From Quercus robur (Eukaryota > Streptophyta > Magnoliopsida > Fagales > Fagaceae), in NCBI RefSeq assembly GCF_932294415.1, contig NC_065545.1, forward strand, positions 40,896,327 to 40,960,326: a stretch of DNA of 64,000 nt. The letters are read 5' to 3'. The notes under the pieces are model-generated. The model had not been told where the DNA came from. It did no database searches and worked only from the letters and a program-made list of their open reading frames with translations. This document shows positions 11,286-22,247 of this stretch, piece after piece (positions within the stretch are counted from its first letter, which is position 1; every line of letters starts with the position of its first letter). The position numbers and the translations under genes were made by a program.

Positions 11286-12838
11286 TGAACCCGGCGGGGT
11301 TGCTCCGCAACCTCCACCGATCCTGAGTGGTTAACCGCAACATTGCTTTCTACAACAGAACTCTCTGCCTTCTTAAACTTCTTTGCATGCGACACGACCT
11401 CAACATCCGTCAACTTATTGTCTTTGCGTTTTGGGCCTATCTCTTCAACCATGCAATCCATCTCACTCGTGGGGTTGGGCCGTAGCATAATTCTGGACCA
11501 TGTACCTTTTTTTGGCCCACTACGTTTATCAGGAATAGAATCTAGAGTATTCAGGTTTATTACGTCACCCTTAGATGGACTTTTATTCCTTGCATGTGTC
11601 TTATCTTTATTTCTGCCTCCACCACTCTTTCTACCTTTTTTCTCTCCGTCTCCAGCTGTCCAACCAACTTGGAAACTGCCCACCGAAATTATCTCCTTTT
11701 GATTACCCCCACTTTCATGCAATTTGTCTTCTAAAATCAACTTATTTTTTGCCTGTAACACCGATACCTCCAAAAGCGTCATCTCCTCCCCTTTTTCCTC
11801 ACGATGATTAGATATATTCGAATCAGCATTTAAAGTCCCTGGAAAAGCGTTGATTGACTCATCCAAATCCCGCAAAACCTCCTCAAAATCCGGACTAACC
11901 GGATTCAGTTTTGTGCCTTCTCTGCTTGCCACCGACCCCTTTTCCGATGTAACCTCGGACACAACCACTGTCATCTGATTCGTAACTTGACCATTACTCA
12001 CCAGAGATACATCCTTTCCTAGTATCGGCCTCTCCGTAACTCTGTGAGACATAATTTTTGTTCTCTGGCTATGCTCCTCGAAACCTTGCACTTCAATTGA
12101 GGTTTTCTTCATCTGATTCGGTTGAGTAGCCCAAATCCAGGGTCCAAACTGTTGATCCTCCGCTGATAAAGTCCCATTACTCTGAAGCTAGAGGATACAT
12201 TCTTTATCATCATGGCATAAACTCCCACACCAGTAACAGAGGTTTGGTAATCGCTCATATTTGAATGGTACCCAGCCATCTGAATCTTGGTCCCATGTGA
12301 CTTTACGTCCCTTGCACAGCGGCTTCGTAATATCAATAGCAACCCTTATACGCATGTAATTACTACCTTTCAACTCTGATGAATCCTTCGTAGGTATTAC
12401 ATCTCCAAGGGACTCCCCTATACTGATAGCAACCTCTGTTGACATAAAGGAGAATGGGAGTTCATGTATTTGCACCCAGAAGGACGTTGACCTGAACTTC
12501 AGATCTTGAATCGGTACTGAGCTATCATACCGCTCCATGACTACTAGATGCCTATCAAAAGCCCAAGGTTCACCCATCAACACCTTCACAGCATCAACCT
12601 CCAGTTCAAAATAAAAAAGAATCACATTTCCACCCGCATCATTGATCTCAAAATTACCTCTTGTTCTCCATATTGGTCGGAAGGTGCGAGCTACAGCCTC
12701 AATATTAATATTCCGACGCGTTAGGAATTTTGCTGCCACTACATGACTACCTGCTTTCTTCTTCTTCGATAAATCAACTCTTCTCCACTCTACGTCAGTG
12801 AGAGACAGCTTTTTCCACTTCTGAGCAAGCTCGTCCAT
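11282..12838 (-). pseudogene. LINE ORF1 (DUF4283 / zinc-knuckle protein), one nonsense codon
   Basis: This is the nucleic-acid-binding first protein of a plant L1 element, which packages the RNA into a ribonucleoprotein. It begins MDELAQKWKKLSLTDVE and has a DUF4283 domain (about residues 40-190, including the GEPWAFDRHLVVMERY and FWVQIHELP blocks typical of the family). A CX2CX4HX4C zinc knuckle follows (CYWCGSLCHDDKEC, about residues 201-214). A TAG at 12188-12190 stops it just after the knuckle, but the same frame then stays open for another 301 codons to 11282. The full frame is 519 codons including the terminal stop. The basic, low-complexity C-terminal half is usual. Its stop overlaps the ORF2 start in an ATGA (11285-11282). 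Confidence 0.88.
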
Positions 12839-13010
12839 ACCAAACCACTTCGCAAACCCACTAAGAAAACTTTACTGAAGCCCTACTAGTAACCACAGCT
12901 ACTATAGGGGACAAACTACCTCCCTCGGGAAGGGACAAAACTATGCTACAGTAAGGAAAGAGAGGGAACCACTCTACCTACCGAGAACTTTTCTTAAATT
13001 ATTATGTTGC

Positions 13011-13025
13011 GACAACACTTTTATT
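13011..13025. repeat. LINE target-site duplication, 5' side
   Basis: GACAACACTTTTATT, identical to 7090-7104. It marks the 5' boundary of the LINE at 13010. Confidence 0.93.
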
Positions 13026-13094
13026 AACATCAATCATAACTGAACATATCATGTAATAATCATGAAATTTTATGTACCATTAAACTTACTAAAC

Positions 13095-13268
13095 TTTTTT
13101 TTTTTTTTTTTGAGAGAGTTTAATCCTATGGCGTCCGCTCCTGATAATAACTCTTTATTATATTATCAGACCAAGACACCAATCAATTTTTGGTATAAGT
13201 GGGGATTGAACCCCAGATCTCTTATACAACCTTCAAAAACTTTATCAGTTAAGCTAACTGGAACCCAC
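13095..13268 (-). mobile_element. tRNA-derived SINE
   Basis: On the minus strand there is an A-box-like TTAGCTTAACTGATAAAG (about 13257-13240) and a B-box GGTTCAATCCC (about 13213-13203), the two internal RNA polymerase III promoter elements. The body contains GGTGTCTTGGTCTGA and GAGCGGACGCC, and the element ends in an A tail (T run on the plus strand, 13095-13112). An 11-bp duplication, ACTTACTAAAC, flanks it (13084-13094 and 13269-13279). It lies only 70 bp beyond the LINE target site. Confidence is high for a SINE; the family name is not assigned. Confidence 0.82.
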
Positions 13269-13419
13269 ACTTACTAAACTTACTAAACTTATTGTTATGA
13301 TATTAAATTCATGTTCACATTACATATCTCAATTTCCAATGCTTTATAGAGAAAAATAAATTTGAATTTGTTGTTTTTGGAAGTGAAGAAACTTAAAAAT
13401 TTGAGTTTGTTCCTTCATT

Positions 13420-13569
13420 ACAATTATGGTAAGAAAGTAATAACCTAGTTTAGACGGGTGAAATAATTGACACATCAACATTGGTTAATCTCTTTGTGCC
13501 ACGTTTGTGTTACCTTATAAGGCATGGTCCATGCAGTAAATTCCCCTACAACACTTCCTTTAAGCCTAT

Positions 13570-13601
<32 letters not shown>

Positions 13602-13862
13602 ACTTCCTTTAAATGACAAAACTAGGCCCCAGTGTCTTACATGTCTCATTCTCATTGGTCTCACTTCATGTCACTACACTAATCTCACTGCATTGAGGTG
13701 AAATCTAAGTAAAAGCATGCGTAGTTACCTTACGTTACAAATGCAAAGGAAAATTTGGTAATTTCAAGGCTTGCATCTGTATAAATCTAACCTGTCTGAT
13801 TTCTATCTGTCTTCAAAAATTAAGAGATAAAGAAGAGATCCAAACAGCACCTTCAATTAAAG
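13420..13862 (+). promoter_or_regulatory. F-box gene promoter and 5'UTR exon (copy P1)
   Basis: A TATA box (TATAAAT, 13780-13786) is followed by a purine-rich leader ending in AAAG|GTAAGCC, a good splice donor at 13863. An acceptor just before the F-box start codon (GTTGAAG|GG, 15947-15949) would remove a 2.1-kb intron and place the ATG about 20 bases into the second exon. The region is repeated, diverged, at 20010-20575, with the TATA box (TCTATAAATTA) and leader conserved, and partly in inverted form at 25880-26005. Whether transcription really starts here is inference. Confidence 0.55.
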
Positions 13863-15968
13863 GTAAGCCAATTGCTTCACAAAGATACCATTTTTTTTCT
13901 TCTTTTGTTTCCTTCATTTTCTAATGTGTGTTAGGATTTTCTCAAACTAGACAAATTTCCTCTTCTTGCATGTTATAAAAAGTATTAAGGTCAATGTCAC
14001 TATAAAATAGCTCAAGGTTTAATGACAAGAAAATAATCCGTCAAATTATTTTCTTATCTTAATCTGAAGTAGTACTTTAGGTGCTTTTGTTTTCATGACT
14101 AGGAGAGTTCAAGCTTGAAGTGTCTAAATGTATGGTGTCTGGAAAGGAAAATAAGTTTGCAAAATTATCAAAATATGACAAAAACCCCATTTGTAGTGCC
14201 TTAGGTAACATATGAGGGGTTTGATTTTCCATCTTCGTGAGCAATACATTTATATTCTACTTATTTATGTTGATTTTGAAGTCTTTAATTGGGTTAATGA
14301 AGTGGCTAAAAGGTTTTTTTTTTTTTTTTGGGTGAATTTTGCGTTTAAGAGACTTGATTATAATCTAAAGTTCTCTCTCTCCCTCGTTTATTTTTCCTAA
14401 AAAATTCCCTGATATTATTTTCTGGTGTGTGATAATTTATGGTGAAGTTTTTTCACTAAGAATCAACAGGAAATCCAAATAAAATTAAATAAATAAATAA
14501 ATTAGAATTTGCGTTACATGTTAAGCTAAAGGAATCATGATATATCGTAAAATCATAAAATAGTCCGTCAAGGAATTAAAATTTGTGAGGATCGAAAATC
14601 AAAGACGAGTTCTTTTTGAATCAAACTATGAAAAAGTCAGTAAATTCAAGTTGTTTGAGACATTTCCTTTGATTCTAAGAATATCATTAGTTGTTATGTG
14701 TAAAAGTTTAAACTTTTTCCCCCTTAATGTCCAAACTGAAATTTCCGTAAGCACTTTTTCCACCCTTAATGTCCAAACTGAAACAATAAAATATACTACT
14801 GAAACATCTTAATTTACTTCTTAAATATGAGTGACTCCCATCAATCTTTATGATTTTTATAGGAGATCTCATCCATATTTGTAGATTTCATTGATTTTGA
14901 AATATGAAGGCTTTTTTTTATTGTATCCTTGAAATATTGTTGAAAAGTTATTTTTTTTATTACATCCTTGAAATATTATTGTAAATATATTTTTTGAACA
15001 ACTAAAGGAATGCGTTAACATTGAAAATCTTAGGCAAATCTTTTAATAATTTAGGATAATTCTACGATACACATTTGTTTTTTTACATGTTCATAGGATA
15101 TTGCTTCATTAAATATATAAGATAATTTGATGAACGGTTATGATTAGGTAGATATGGTACATAAAATGATTAAGTGTATAGTGTAAAATGAATCTTTACC
15201 ATTTGACATTCATATGACAATTTGTAATTTATATGGTAGTTAGTTTTCTAGTAACGAGTTGTCTAGAGAATCTTGAGTATTTAATTAATCTCTAGACTTG
15301 TATGGACGCTATTTATTGTTAACGAAATCCAACTCTTCTGACGTGTCTACATAGAACTTTCTCAAAGATTTTAGGGTAATCTCTAAAAAATTATGCAATT
15401 GCTTATACGTGGCATTTATATTCTAATATTCTTGTTCTCATGTTGTTTTTGCAATGACCTTAATATTTTATTGAGATCTCAAAATTTTCATTATTGCAAA
15501 AGAATTTTAAATTTTCTAAGAATGGGTTCTCTTTCTAGCATAAGTAGCCTTTTTTTTTTTTCTTTTTTTTCTTTTTTGAGAAAATCTTTCATAAGAAACC
15601 TAATCATTTCATGATATCCTTTTGGTTTGTAATTGCAAATGTATGCAAATTTGTTGCCTGGCTAGTTTGCTTAAGTGGATTTGAAACTTTTGTAAGTAAT
15701 GACTGTAGGATAGTGATCTTTTATCTCTTTAAGTGTTACTATGATTTGTGTGGTTTAAATTTATTTATATCTATAATGTAATAAGAAGTTTCAACTTATG
15801 CAAAAGAGGATAGAAAGTGGGAAAAATGACCTTAAAATTCCAATCTTGAATGCACTTTTAGTTTACACAAGTAGAAATTGGACCTAAAAAACGTATATCC
15901 TTGAGATAGATTTGTTGCTTACTATGTTTTTATTTACTCATGTTGAAGGGAAAATCTATTTTGAACAA

Positions 15969-17225
15969 ATGAGGAATGAAGGCTCAAGTGATCACAGCTG
16001 GAACAACATGGACAATGATATACTTATTAAGATATTCATGACTCTTAATGTTATGGATTTGATTACTAGCGTTTCTCAAGTGTGCAGCTCATGGCGCTCA
16101 GCTTGTTGTGAGCCTGTCTTGTGGAAGAAACTTGACTTACGTATGTTGAAGCCTAGCTTCGTTTGTAATCCCCCAAAACCATATCCTTGGTCTAACCGCC
16201 TTCCAGCTACGATACTAATGTCAGTTTTGAAGAGGTCTTTAAATCTCAGTCACGGAAATGTGACTTTCTTGATTTTCAACTTCTTTGAATGCATAAGAGA
16301 TGAGCATTTGGTCTTTATAGCCAAAAGGTACCAAGTTTTTATTCCCTAATTTACTAGTATATTCAAATCAAAATAAAGAATCTATTATGGTTATGTTTGA
16401 TATTGACTGAAAAAGATAGTTTTTTTTTTTTTTTTTCTATTTAGTTTTTTTTTTGCTATTATTCAACTTATATTTGGTACTATTTATAAGTCTCATTGTA
16501 TTTTTTGGAACTATTCATAATTCCCACTATAATATTTTAGCTAATTTTTAGTTTTATTTACAATATTTTTATCAAAATAATTTTAATTTCACCTAAATAA
16601 ATTGTTACCAAACGAACGATATATATACTAAAATTGAGACACTATTATGTGCAGGACCCGTAACCTAAAACGACTCGTTCTACCTGCTACCTGGCATCAA
16701 ATAACAATTGGTGGAACTAAAGAGGCTTTCAAAATGTGGGAAGGACTTGAATCTTTGACTATTCCTTGGTTTTGTAGTCGTATGAAACACATGGAGGTGA
16801 TTGGTACATACTGCAAAAACTTATTTGAACTTAAAATTGATTTCCAGTTTGACCTAAACTTAGCTTGTGCCCTTACTAAAAATTTTCGAAAGCTTAAGGT
16901 GTTAAGTCTCCGATGCAAAACAGTGCACAACGAAGCTTTGATCCATATATTGGACAACTCGGAAAAATTGGAGGTGTTGAATATCTCTCACTGCCTCTTT
17001 ATACAATTTGAAAAAGGCTCTGAAACCTCCTTCACACTATACCATGAACCTGTTCAGTCAATCATTGAAAAGGGGTCACGGCTTAAACAGTTTCTTACTT
17101 GTCAGACAAAGTCCTGTGATACGTGTAAAAGTGCACCTTCGGTTGAAGGAGTCTCGCGGTCGGTATGGTATGAACTTGAACAGAGATATTGGGTAGAGGA
17201 TGAAGTGAGTTCTCTTGCACATTGA
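15969..17225 (+). CDS. F-box/LRR-repeat protein (At3g48880-like)
   Basis: This is the substrate-recognition subunit of an SCF (SKP1-CUL1-F-box) E3 ubiquitin ligase by family; the target is unknown. Two coding exons, 15969-16327 and 16655-17225, are joined by AAAAG|GTACC...TGTGCAG|GACCC in phase 2 and give 309 residues. The F-box occupies about residues 11-57 (WNNMDNDILIKIF..., VCSSWRSACCEPVLWKKLDL). Weak leucine-rich repeats follow (LESLTIP, LFELKID, LKVLSLRC, LEVLNISH). The end, with a Cys-rich stretch and the closing DEVSSLAH, matches the small plant F-box family containing Arabidopsis At3g48880. The upstream in-frame ATG at 15912 was not used because a likely 3' splice site lies between it and 15969. 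The exons are intact. The intron carries an M1-type MITE. Confidence 0.88.
16385..16620 (+). mobile_element. MITE, family M1 copy 2, in the F-box intron
   Basis: It starts near GTTATGTTTGATATTGACTG and ends near ATTGTTACCAAACGAACG. It shares the internal words CTATTATTCAACTTAT, TACTATTTATAAG and ATTTACAATATTTTTATC with the copies at 1803-2008 and, inverted, 17550-17745. It is non-coding and makes up most of the 327-bp intron. Confidence 0.5.
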
Positions 17226-17549
17226 CCTGCAATTGGTAACTTTGTTCGGGCAGGAAGCTAGTTCGATGGATCATTGTTCTGTGAGCGCCATGAGGATATG
17301 TTATCAACAAGTGAACCTCCATGAAAATTTTCTTTTTTCTTGTTGCTACTATAGTTTCTAATAAATTTGAAATTCTATTTTGTAAAGATTTTCTCAATAT
17401 ATCTATAGAAACTTAATATATATTAATTTATGCCGCAAAGCATAAATTAATATATATTTCTATAGAAAGTTAATATATATTTATGTGTGATTATACATAC
17501 ATTAACTTCACATTAGATAGATTGAAGAATTTTCTTTCTCTTAGTATCT
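17226..17549 (+). other. F-box gene 3' flank with a perfect hairpin
   Basis: The stretch follows the F-box stop codon. At 17415-17458 two 19-base arms (AATATATATTAATTTATGC and its exact reverse complement) flank the loop CGCAAA. Copies of CTATAGAAA-TTAATATATATT also repeat directly on each side (about 17403 and 17460). It may lie in the 3'UTR or just beyond it. No polyadenylation site could be fixed. Confidence 0.6.
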
Positions 17550-17745
17550 ATTTGAAACAGTTTATTTAATTGAAACTAAAAACTCTTTACTGAAAGTATT
17601 ATAGATAAAAATAAAAGGTAGTTGAATAGTACAGTAAGATCCATGAATAGTACTAAAAAAATGCAATAAAACTCATGAATATTAAAAAAAATAAGTTAAA
17701 TAATAAAAAAAACTAACTTTTTAAGCAATCCCAAACGCACACTTA
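17550..17745 (-). mobile_element. MITE, family M1 copy 3
   Basis: Its reverse complement matches the copies at 1803-2008 and 16385-16620: words equivalent to TTTATCTATAATACTTTCAG, TTCATGGATCTTACTG and GTACTATTC. It sits just downstream of the F-box gene, in the opposite orientation to the intronic copy. Confidence 0.5.
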
Positions 17746-19500
17746 AATCCCCTATTTGTTTTAACTAGTACCATTCCTTGACATGCAACCACCTTCCCAC
17801 ATAGACTAGTCTTAATATATGATATTACACAACCACATTCATTATATCTTCTTCCTAATGGCATCAGTTGCTATATTGAAAACTGTTCTCCTCCATATGT
17901 AACATTCAATAGATTCAATCTTGTTTTTCTCTTAAGTCATCCAAGAAGATTTGGGAGGTTTTCTTTTGCCACCAACACGCTGAATATGTCTCATCTTTTG
18001 ATAGCAAAAGTAGGCACAATAGTTTTCAAGGGACTCCGCACCACCAAAAATCATCATTGCTACCATTCTAGGACTATCTGTCCTCCTGGTGACAGGTTTG
18101 TGACATGGAAGGAGTGCTTAGCTGCATGCTTTGTTGCACTCATTGTAATGGCTAGGTATCTCAACAAATATGGCAAAGTCACCTTCTGTTCAGCATTTTT
18201 TTTGAGTTTTCCCAACGCTATCGATACGGGCATTCTTGATTTCCTAATTCTCTTTTAGCATATACTACTATCTAGTATATCCGTGAGTTCTGAAGGCATA
18301 TTCTTTGAGTTGTAATCTCGTTGGTGAGATCAGAAGTTGAAGTCATAGAGCCATCATCCTAGTTTTAATATTATGGAACAATCTTCAAGATGTTATTGGA
18401 CTTAATTAGAGATTTCGGTTATGAATGTAGGCATGTCATCCGTGAAGCATTCAGTCAATTAAAGACTTTAGAGGATTTGAAGTTATAGAAAATTTCTATA
18501 ATAAGTTAATCTACTGATTTTATAGAGTATAGGTAAAGGTTTGATGCTATATTGTAAAAACCTCTCTCAGTTGTAGTTACTTTTTGGGGAAGGTTTCCTC
18601 CATGGTGGGTTTTCCCTTAGATAGTTTTCGTAATTAGGTTTTTCAGTTTGTCATGATATCATTGTCTCTTATATCTAGTTGTTTGAATTGCAATTGGTGA
18701 CGCCTTATGCCATATATGCTTTTATTTTTTTCAATGATTAAATTGACATAATCGGACTTAATCTGTTAAATTTCCCAACAAGTGGATGTGAAAATTTTGG
18801 ATGTTTTGTTAGGTGACTCTAGCGCTCAAAAAAAAAAAAAAAAAAAAAAAAAAAAACGAAAATTTGATAGGCACCAAAAACCTGTATGGAAGTTTTTCAC
18901 TTCCATCTCACACTTTGTACTGTGGTGGGAGCCAAATGATTAGTTGCTTGTGAAAAGGGAGTGAAAAAAATATGCGGTTTATTCGATGCATGTCTTATCA
19001 CTAAAAAAGAGTAACCTTGAGAGAAAGTAAAACTTAGAACTTTCATTTCATGAGTTGCAATTCAAATCTATTGTACTAGTAGCTGTTGAGGTTGATATCA
19101 TGAGATTCACTTAACATTATGAGAGAGAGAGAGAGTATTAAAGGTATGTTTGTAAATATAGTAACTTTAAAACCCTTAACCAATATTGGTCTCTCCCAAA
19201 ATCTATTATTCACTCATTTTTTGATAGTTCAATAGATACAACAATAGGAGAGGAGGATTTGACTATAGATATCTATATTAGAAACAACTGAGATGCCACT
19301 TGAGCTAAAACACTCTTGGCATTATTCACCCAATTGAATCCTACTTATATCAGAGTTGAATTTAATGGAAATTTTAATATTGAAACATCGTACTCATCTT
19401 TCTGCCCCTAGGAATCATGTCTCATTACTTATTAGAGTCTATTTGTATGAATTTATTTTATTTAAAAATAATTTGAGATTTTAAGTTAAAACAATTAACT
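17746..19500. other. Intergenic, possible LTR-derived scrap at 18270-18760
   Basis: No supported gene. An open frame at 17986-18258 has no family resemblance. The stretch 18270-18760 (...AAAACCTCTCTCAGTTGTAG...GGAAGGTTTCCTCCATGGTGGG...) looks like decayed LTR U5-type sequence, but no ends were found. There is an A tract at 18829-18856 and a GA run near 19120. Confidence 0.35.
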
Positions 19501-19514
19501 CTTAAATAAGATAT

Positions 19515-19692
19515 ATGTGCATGCTGAACACTTGGGCACCAAGACAACATGCAAGTGCATGTTGAACAATTGGGACACCAAGAAAAGAAGCAAATGAAAT
19601 CTGTTGAAAGGTGGCAAAGACAAGAAGCAAGTGCATGTCAAACACTTGGACACCAAGAAAAGAAGCAAATGAAATCTGTTGAAAGGTGGCAA
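19515..19692. repeat. Tandem repeat, ~75-bp unit, about 2.4 copies
   Basis: The unit carries GCAAGTGCATGT, GGACACCAAGAAAAGAAGC and AAATCTGTTGAAAGGTGGC. The second half repeats at 19573 and 19648 almost without change, and a partial, more diverged copy leads the array. It is non-coding. Confidence 0.8.
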
Positions 19693-20009
19693 TAATGTCC
19701 AAAAATAGAAAGGGGAAAAATGGTAGATTTTGTCAAATTAATTGTACTTTTTTTGACAAAAAATTAACTGTACCTTAAAGTCTGTATTTGAGCAAAGCAA
19801 ATCCAGACTAAATCCAAAAATCTCACAATCTTATGCTATCACCCGAATATCATATGCCAAAAATGATAATTCATAACCCCTCATTCTAAATAAGCCTATA
19901 TTCAAAATTACCTAATTGAACCCTAAGAGCCCTAGAAACATTATTGTACCCACTGAAATATAGAAACTAATAATTCTAAAGTAACAACAACCCCAACAAC
20001 AAAGTGGCC

Positions 20010-20575
20010 ATTCATTGCAATTTTGGTAAGAAAGTGATAATCAAAGTTTTGCCAAGTGGCCCGATGCCCTATAGCTCAGTGACATAATATGCTATAATCA
20101 ATCAGGAGAATTAGAGTTTGAATCCTTTTTCTCCAAACAATGTAACTATCAAATTATTTCTGAAAAAAAAAATCAAATTATATAAATAAAAAAAGTTTGG
20201 TGCGGTGTCAATTAACACAAAACTTACTAATCACTTTGTGCCACATCATAGCAACAAGAAATTACTAACATTGTTTCAGCCAAAAAGGAAATTAGAGCGC
20301 TCTACTACATTTACCTTAAATAACAAAACGAAGCAACCCTAGCATCACACGTCTCATTCTTGGTCCTACTTCATCTAACCATGTTGGTCTCACTACATGG
20401 AATTGAAGTCCCACTTGGACTTGGAGACTGAGTTGTTTTCAAGCATTATGAATGGAAAGGAGAACTTGGTAATTTCAATTTATGCTTCTCTATAAATTAA
20501 CTGATCCCATTTCTCTTGTACTTCAAAATCTAAGAGAGAAAAAAGATATCCAAACAATACCTTTGCTTAGGCTTC
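20010..20575 (+). repeat. Diverged copy (P2) of the F-box promoter, no gene behind it
   Basis: It matches 13420-13862 through ATTCATTGCAATTTTGGTAAGAAAGT, ATCACTTTGTGCCACATC, CACGTCTCATTCT, TTGGTAATTTCAA, the TATA-like TCTATAAATTA (20494-20504) and the leader ATCCAAACAATACCTTTG. After 20575 the similarity stops at a GCTTCGTTTGGTTGAGAGAA transposon-like edge and no F-box exons follow. The simplest reading is an old duplication of the F-box locus whose coding part was lost. A tRNA-SINE-like insertion interrupts it at about 20065-20190. Confidence 0.7.
20065..20190 (+). mobile_element. SINE-like insertion in promoter copy P2
   Basis: An A-box-like TATAGCTCAGTGAC and a B-box-like GAGTTTGAATCC, separated by about 45 bases, are followed by TCTCCAAACAATGTAACTATCAAATTATT and an A-rich tail. 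This is the organisation of a tRNA-derived SINE. The matching position in copy P1 lacks it. The boundaries are approximate. Confidence 0.5.
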
Positions 20576-20924
20576 GTTTGGTTGAGAGAATGGAAAAGTC
20601 ATGAGATAGAAAAAGATTTAGTTTTCACTCACGTTTGTTTGCTTAAAAGGATGGAAAATGGTAAGGATGTAGTTATGTACTTTTATCTTAAATTCTATCT
20701 AGAACCATAGCCATGTAACTTCCTAGGACAATGTATACTAATTTTCAAATCAATAAAGAAATGTTTATGGTTTTGTTACTTTTCTTTATAATAAAATAAG
20801 TGATGATTACACTTCATCTAGAGTGAAGATATAAGTCGAACCACCATTTTGAAAGGTACTAATACAACTCTACTCATTCGCATGGGTTTAGCCTGACTTC
20901 AATTAAATGGACCAAGGGTGCAGC

Positions 20925-20925
<1 letters not shown>

Positions 20926-20972
<47 letters not shown>
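20926..20972. repeat. Compound CT/AT microsatellite
   Basis: An uninterrupted (CT)n run passes directly into (AT)n. It lies outside any gene. Confidence 0.9.
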
Positions 20973-21600
20973 TATATTATGCTCTGAAGATTGAATGAGT
21001 CGCCACGTAGTAAAGTTGTGGAAAAGTTGGTTGGTGTAGCATGATTGCAGTGTGAGACGTGGCGTCATGATGTCATGGAAGGTTGAACTTGAACCACGCA
21101 TGGAGGTGTGTGACTAGAGAGCTGGACAACTCGTGAGATGCATGTAGGCTCATGGACACATGGGAATCTTCGAAGGGGAGCGTGGAGTGCAAGAGGCATT
21201 GTAGTGATACTAAGACAGATCTACAGTTTATAGAGAGATGGTGGTTGGGCTGAGTGGTGCAGCTTGGCAGTGGAGGAGCCGTGGAGTTGTGAGCATGGTT
21301 ATTCTTGGTGAGTGACAACTACGTACGATAATGAGTTTTGGCCAAGGTGTGGTGGCCTTTGGTTTAACAGAATATATGTAGTTCCAATGATGAGAAGGCT
21401 TGGATGTTTGAGTGAATAGTTGTTCACAGTTGTTTGGTGGATTTTTTTTATTAGGAAACCCCATTAATTTGTGGTGGAAGGGATTGAAAGCGATGATAGA
21501 AGACAATGTAGGGTCGATCTAGAAAGCTATTAAAATTGACAAGAAAGTGGCTCTAATACCATGTTAAAATTAATGAAAAAATATTGTAGAGATTGAAATT
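20973..21600. other. Intergenic, nothing recognised
   Basis: Somewhat higher GC than its surroundings. Short minus-strand open frames show no family features. It precedes the Mutator-like element. Confidence 0.4.
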
Positions 21601-21610
21601 GAGATAAGGA

Positions 21611-22247
21611 GGCCAAATTGGCCATTTACCATTTTTTGCAGAAATTATTAGCAACATACCACTGTTTACAAAATAAATAGTAATATACTACTTTTTTGAA
21701 ACTTGAGTTAATGAAACTCGAGTTTTCTATGTAAATCCAGTTTTAAACACTTGAGTTTCATAAAAAAACTTGTGCTGACATGGATTTTTTTATTGAAAAA
21801 ATGCCACATTGAACTCGACCTTGGTAAACTCAAGTGCAATGCAACACAATACTCGAGCTTACCAAGATCGAGTTCTTTGTAAATACAAAACTCGAGCATA
21901 ATGCTTTTTTTTTTTTTCCTTCTATGGTAATCGATCTTACCAAGCTTGAGTTCCTAGTAATATGGAACTCAAGTTTGGTAAGCTCGAGTTCCTTATACTT
22001 TTTTTTTTTTTTTGGATAATCAACAAATAAACATAAACATAAAAATAAGTAATTTTTTCATTTGAACGCACAAACATATGTTTTTATTTATTTATATAGA
22101 AGCATTATAAAATATAGAAATTTTAATTTCAAAATATTAAATTTTAGGCCACTCATACCCCTTGTTCATTCATTTTTAACACACTCATCAATTTCTAACT
22201 TCTCAGAAGCGTTATGGTCAAATTGGTTAAAATATTGGGAGTTACAA
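21611..22247 (+). repeat. Left terminal inverted repeat of the Mutator-like element
   Basis: It is the inverted counterpart of 23891-24486. It contains a run of short dyads built on CTCGAG and its variants, spaced 30-60 bases apart (for example around 21716, 21850, 21891, 21964-21992), of the form AACTCGAGCTTACCAAG...GAGTTC. Confidence 0.85.

Larger units (their letters stand above)
7105..13010 (-). mobile_element. Complete but mutated L1-type LINE retrotransposon
   Basis: This is a non-LTR retrotransposon on the minus strand. It is flanked by the perfect 15-bp target duplication GACAACACTTTTATT (7090-7104 and 13011-13025). Its poly-A tail appears as the T-rich tract at 7105-7132, directly against the left duplication. 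The order in transcription direction is 5'UTR (13010-12839), ORF1 (12838-11282), ORF2 (11285-7155), a short 3'UTR and the tail. At 5.9 kb it is about the normal full size for a plant L1 element. There is no net frameshift in either ORF, and the only coding breaks are nonsense codons, so the copy is probably not ancient but is certainly inactive. Confidence 0.93.

Noticed and set aside
15912..15968. Upstream in-frame ATG of the F-box frame as the start
   Set aside because: A probable 3' splice site at 15947-15948 separates it from the conserved coding region; the next ATG at 15969 fits better.
17986..18258. 90-codon frame considered as a small gene downstream of the F-box gene
   Set aside because: No signal peptide pattern, domain, splice context or promoter could be supported.
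21228..21506. Minus-strand frame in the GC-richer stretch before the Mutator-like element
   Set aside because: Composition is biased and no domain or splice pattern could be seen.
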